DNA of 64,000 nt from JAWPMT01 sp965229785 (lineage in GTDB: Bacteria > Bacteroidota > Bacteroidia > Cytophagales > Cyclobacteriaceae), in NCBI GenBank assembly GCA_965229785.1, contig CBDDJS010000001.1:2108001-2172000 (forward strand), written 5' to 3'. The notes beneath the pieces were generated by a model. The model was not told the DNA's origin. It ran no database searches and worked only from the letters and a program-made list of their open reading frames with translations. The position numbers and the translations under genes were made by a program. Below are positions 62,498 through 64,000 of the stretch, one piece after another (within the stretch, counting starts at the first letter, position 1; each line of letters opens with the position of its first letter).

Positions 62498-63397
62498 TTG
62501 AGTGATTATACTACCTGGGATCAACTTTCACATGCCGAAGACTATGTTGTCTTCCCCAATAACATTGGCCCCTATCTAGCCATTGATGAGACCTCTGTTT
62601 CGCAAGGAGAACTCTACACCATTATTACTAACAAAGCAGCAAAAGGCAATAAAGGTTGTTTGGTTGCTATTATAAAAGGCACTGATAGTGAGCGAGTAAA
62701 GGCTATTATCAAACGAAAGATACCATTAGAAGAGCGAAGGACAGTCCGAGAAGTAACTCTGGATATGGCTGCATCTATGGAAGAGATTGTCAGGAAAGTA
62801 TTCTCTAGAGCCACATTGGTCACTGATCGCTTTCATGTCCAGAAGCTTGCTTTTGATGCCTTACAGGAGATGCGGATTAAGTACCGATGGGAGGCATTGG
62901 AGCAAGAAAGCAAGGAGATAGAATTGGCTAGGCAGGAAGGCCTGACTTTCAAAATGCATCGGCTAGAAAACGGTGATAGCCCAAAACAACTTCTTGCCAG
63001 AAGCAGATACTTACTCTTTAAGCGAAAAGATCAGTGGTCGCCCTCTCAAGTTCATCGAGCTGAGATTCTTTTCAGGCATTATCCTAAAATCGAGCAAGCT
63101 TATGAACTGGCACAGCAACTAGGAGCTATCTACAGAAATGTGAAGGATAAAGGAGTCGCTTACACTAAACTGGCCAGATGGTATAATGAAGTCGAAATAG
63201 CAGGGTTCAAATCATTCAATACCATCTCCAGAACCATCCAGAATCACTATCAAACCATCCTCAATTTCTTCGAAAGAAGGAGTACCAACGCAGCTGCTGA
63301 ATCTTTCAATGCCAAAATCAAGGCCTTCAGAAGTCAGTTCAGGGGAGTGAGAAATGTCTCCTTTTTCCTATATCGACTCGCTAAAATCTATGGATAA
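62498..63397 (+). CDS. DDE transposase of the ISL3-like element
   Basis: A 299-residue DDE_Tnp_ISL3 domain: YLAIDETSVSQGELYTIITN (first Asp), VTLDMAASMEEIVRKVFSRATLVTDRFHVQKL (second Asp and the DRFHV box), and NAAAESFNAKIKAFRSQFRGVRNVSFFLYRL with the catalytic Glu. The listed start is TTG at 62498; the frame is open upstream to at least 62426 and encodes GKYFHVNGKLLEEQYISHLSDYTTWDQL, which belongs to the family. The true start or junction to the first ORF is therefore earlier. The catalytic triad is complete, so the protein may be active. Confidence 0.88.
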   Translation: MSDYTTWDQLSHAEDYVVFPNNIGPYLAIDETSVSQGELYTIITNKAAKGNKGCLVAIIKGTDSERVKAIIKRKIPLEERRTVREVTLDMAASMEEIVRKVFSRATLVTDRFHVQKLAFDALQEMRIKYRWEALEQESKEIELARQEGLTFKMHRLENGDSPKQLLARSRYLLFKRKDQWSPSQVHRAEILFRHYPKIEQAYELAQQLGAIYRNVKDKGVAYTKLARWYNEVEIAGFKSFNTISRTIQNHYQTILNFFERRSTNAAAESFNAKIKAFRSQFRGVRNVSFFLYRLAKIYG

Positions 63398-63429
63398 TAC
63401 AATCTGCCCCCAGGTTTTCGGATTGATCC

Positions 63430-63437
63430 GATTTAAC
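63430..63437 (+). repeat. Right copy of 8-bp target-site duplication
   Basis: GATTTAAC directly after the right IS end, identical to 62002-62009. Confidence 0.85.
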
Positions 63438-63538
63438 GTCCATACCAGATCCAATTGATCAATAGAACATTTTGTTGCTGTCCTCGGAAATATTGCTTGA
63501 TCGGCGATTTTGAAGCTGCATATCGAACTGCCAGCAAT

Positions 63539-63567
63539 AAAAAAGGGACTGGTCTCTCCAGTCCCTT
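63539..63567 (-). terminator. Rho-independent terminator (minus strand)
   Basis: Perfect 8-bp stem GGGACTGG/CCAGTCCC (63545-63552 with 63558-63565 on plus), loop of five bases, and a T6 tract in the minus-strand sense. No protein gene lies upstream of it on this strand within the window. Confidence 0.7.
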
Positions 63568-63618
63568 GGTACCGGGCAAAACGCCCAGACGTGTTCACCG
63601 TCCGCAGGACGGCATACC
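63539..63618 (-). ncRNA. Candidate structured RNA with terminator
   Basis: In the minus-strand sense: GGTA, hairpin CCGTCC-TGC-GGACGG, hairpin GGGC-GTTTT-GCCC, then TACC closing a three-way junction (63568-63618), immediately followed by a strong hairpin GGGACTGG-AGAGA-CCAGTCCC and a T-tract (63539-63567). This looks like the 3' part of a small RNA or a leader with a terminator. I know no matching family, and the closing stem is only 4 bp. Confidence 0.4.
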
Positions 63619-63850
63619 TTAGTTTCGTTATTGGATGCCCAACGACTGACTCACTAAACATCTTACCCAAAGGAACCAATTCTGATATTACAAAATACTG
63701 ACTAATAACAGGTGCTCAACTGACTTTTATCACAATTATCGACATAGGATTTTTGTTGTCAGCATACCCGGAACGATATTCATCAGGATAATAACCTGTT
63801 TGGGTCAAGAAATACACAAATACAGGGTTAATGGACTAAATTAGCTTCTA

Positions 63851-64000
63851 ATGAATGACGAAGGTCTGACAAAAGCTAGCAGTTATCAGGTGCTGAAAAA
63901 AAGCACATACTGGCTATTGGTCTTTTGTTTTGTCCTCGCTTGTAATTCAGATCAACAACCAGATCAAACCGTCTACGTTACCGAAACGGGATCTAAATTC
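63851..64000 (+). CDS. N-terminus of a lipoprotein (partial, runs off the window)
   Basis: Fifty codons from ATG 63851 stay open to the window end. They give a late lipoprotein signal (STYWLLVFCFVLAC, Cys about 32) followed by NSDQQPDQTVYVTETGSKF. The VYVTETGSKF start resembles small exported domains with a later Cys-rich part, but nothing more can be said. Confidence 0.65.
   Translation, partial: MNDEGLTKASSYQVLKKSTYWLLVFCFVLACNSDQQPDQTVYVTETGSKF

Larger units (their letters stand above)
62010..63429 (+). mobile_element. Complete ISL3-like insertion sequence (1420 bp)
   Basis: The element has two ORFs (N-terminal accessory and DDE transposase), imperfect terminal inverted repeats and an 8-bp target duplication. 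The left end GGATCAAGCAATAAATCTG and the reverse-complemented right end GGATCAATCCGAAAACCTG match at 16 of the first 22 positions. GATTTAAC flanks both outer sides exactly. The ORF pair and the 8-bp duplication fit the ISL3-like group often labelled ISAon1-type in Bacteroidota. It lies in a non-coding stretch with older end copies. Confidence 0.85.
63438..63850. other. Intergenic stretch without a protein gene
   Basis: The open frames in both directions here have unconvincing composition. The main visible structure is the hairpin group and terminator at 63539-63618. A short GCGATTTTGAA(A/G)CTG(A/C)ATAT motif at about 63504 also occurs left of the IS near 61981. Confidence 0.5.

Noticed and set aside
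63368..63679. 103-codon minus-strand frame across the IS end
   Set aside because: It crosses the IS boundary, the target duplication and the terminator hairpin; composition is unnatural.
1..64000. CRISPR arrays, tRNA or rRNA genes, prophage or known defence genes
   Set aside because: None recognised by eye on either strand. Direct repeats near 61.8 kb are only two or three IS-end copies without spacers of regular size.

Overview
The window is an ordinary-looking chromosomal segment of a member of the Bacteroidota, most likely of the Cytophagales. The pointers are the conserved order pyrG end - yidC - parA - parB - DUF5683 gene - dapB - lepB, Bacteroidota-specific families (DUF5683, DUF5916, DUF2490), lipoproteins with short lipoboxes, weak Shine-Dalgarno signals, a few TAnnTTTG-type promoter elements and moderate G+C. 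The assignment rests on gene content only; there is no rRNA or tRNA gene here.\n\nLayout. 1-6607: membrane insertion (yidC), chromosome partition (parAB), lysine/peptidoglycan precursor synthesis (dapB) and signal peptidase (lepB), all on +. 6783-10999: a small membrane protein and ung on -, then apaG, a methyltransferase, a coiled-coil membrane protein and a lipoprotein on +. 11072-16728: a 1037-residue ABCG-type transporter fused to an N-terminal TerB-like region, a DUF2490 protein, an RsmF-type rRNA methylase and a small protein. 16788-22635: response regulator, HrpB helicase, acyl-CoA hydrolase/transferase, MFS transporter. 22847-26427: GntR repressor - ABC transporter - DUF2807-like operon facing a LytTR membrane regulator. 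26535-36663: DUF5916 outer membrane protein, lipoproteins, SGNH hydrolase, SMP-30-like protein, ttcA, M23 peptidase, sulfatase, VOC and DoxX proteins. 36893-45099: radical SAM protein, rhomboid, TerB-like protein, and the operon parE-parC-trmH-sanA-like. 45464-50511: envelope proteins, a frameshifted Y1 (RAYT-like) transposase between palindromes, a MacB-type permease and an exported protein. 50616-53261: sugar transporter and PL14-like lyase. 53760-60282: a branched-chain-type ABC importer operon with an acyl-CoA ligase inside it. 60504-64000: class V aminotransferase, an intact ISL3-like insertion sequence with its 8-bp target duplication, a candidate structured RNA, and the start of a lipoprotein gene.\n\nWorking links. 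The liv-type operon (periplasmic binding protein, two permeases, two ATPases, CoA ligase) looks like uptake coupled to activation of an organic acid. The PL14-like lyase and sugar porter form a two-gene polysaccharide unit without SusC/SusD. The parE-parC-trmH unit is housekeeping. The GntR unit probably controls its own ABC exporter.\n\nI found no CRISPR array, prophage, secretion cluster or recognisable defence island. The most notable non-coding structure is: the IS with an exactly verifiable target duplication amid older IS-end copies; a palindrome-flanked Y1 transposase broken inside its HUH motif; a twin 17-bp operator-like palindrome; and a possible three-way-junction RNA with its own terminator.
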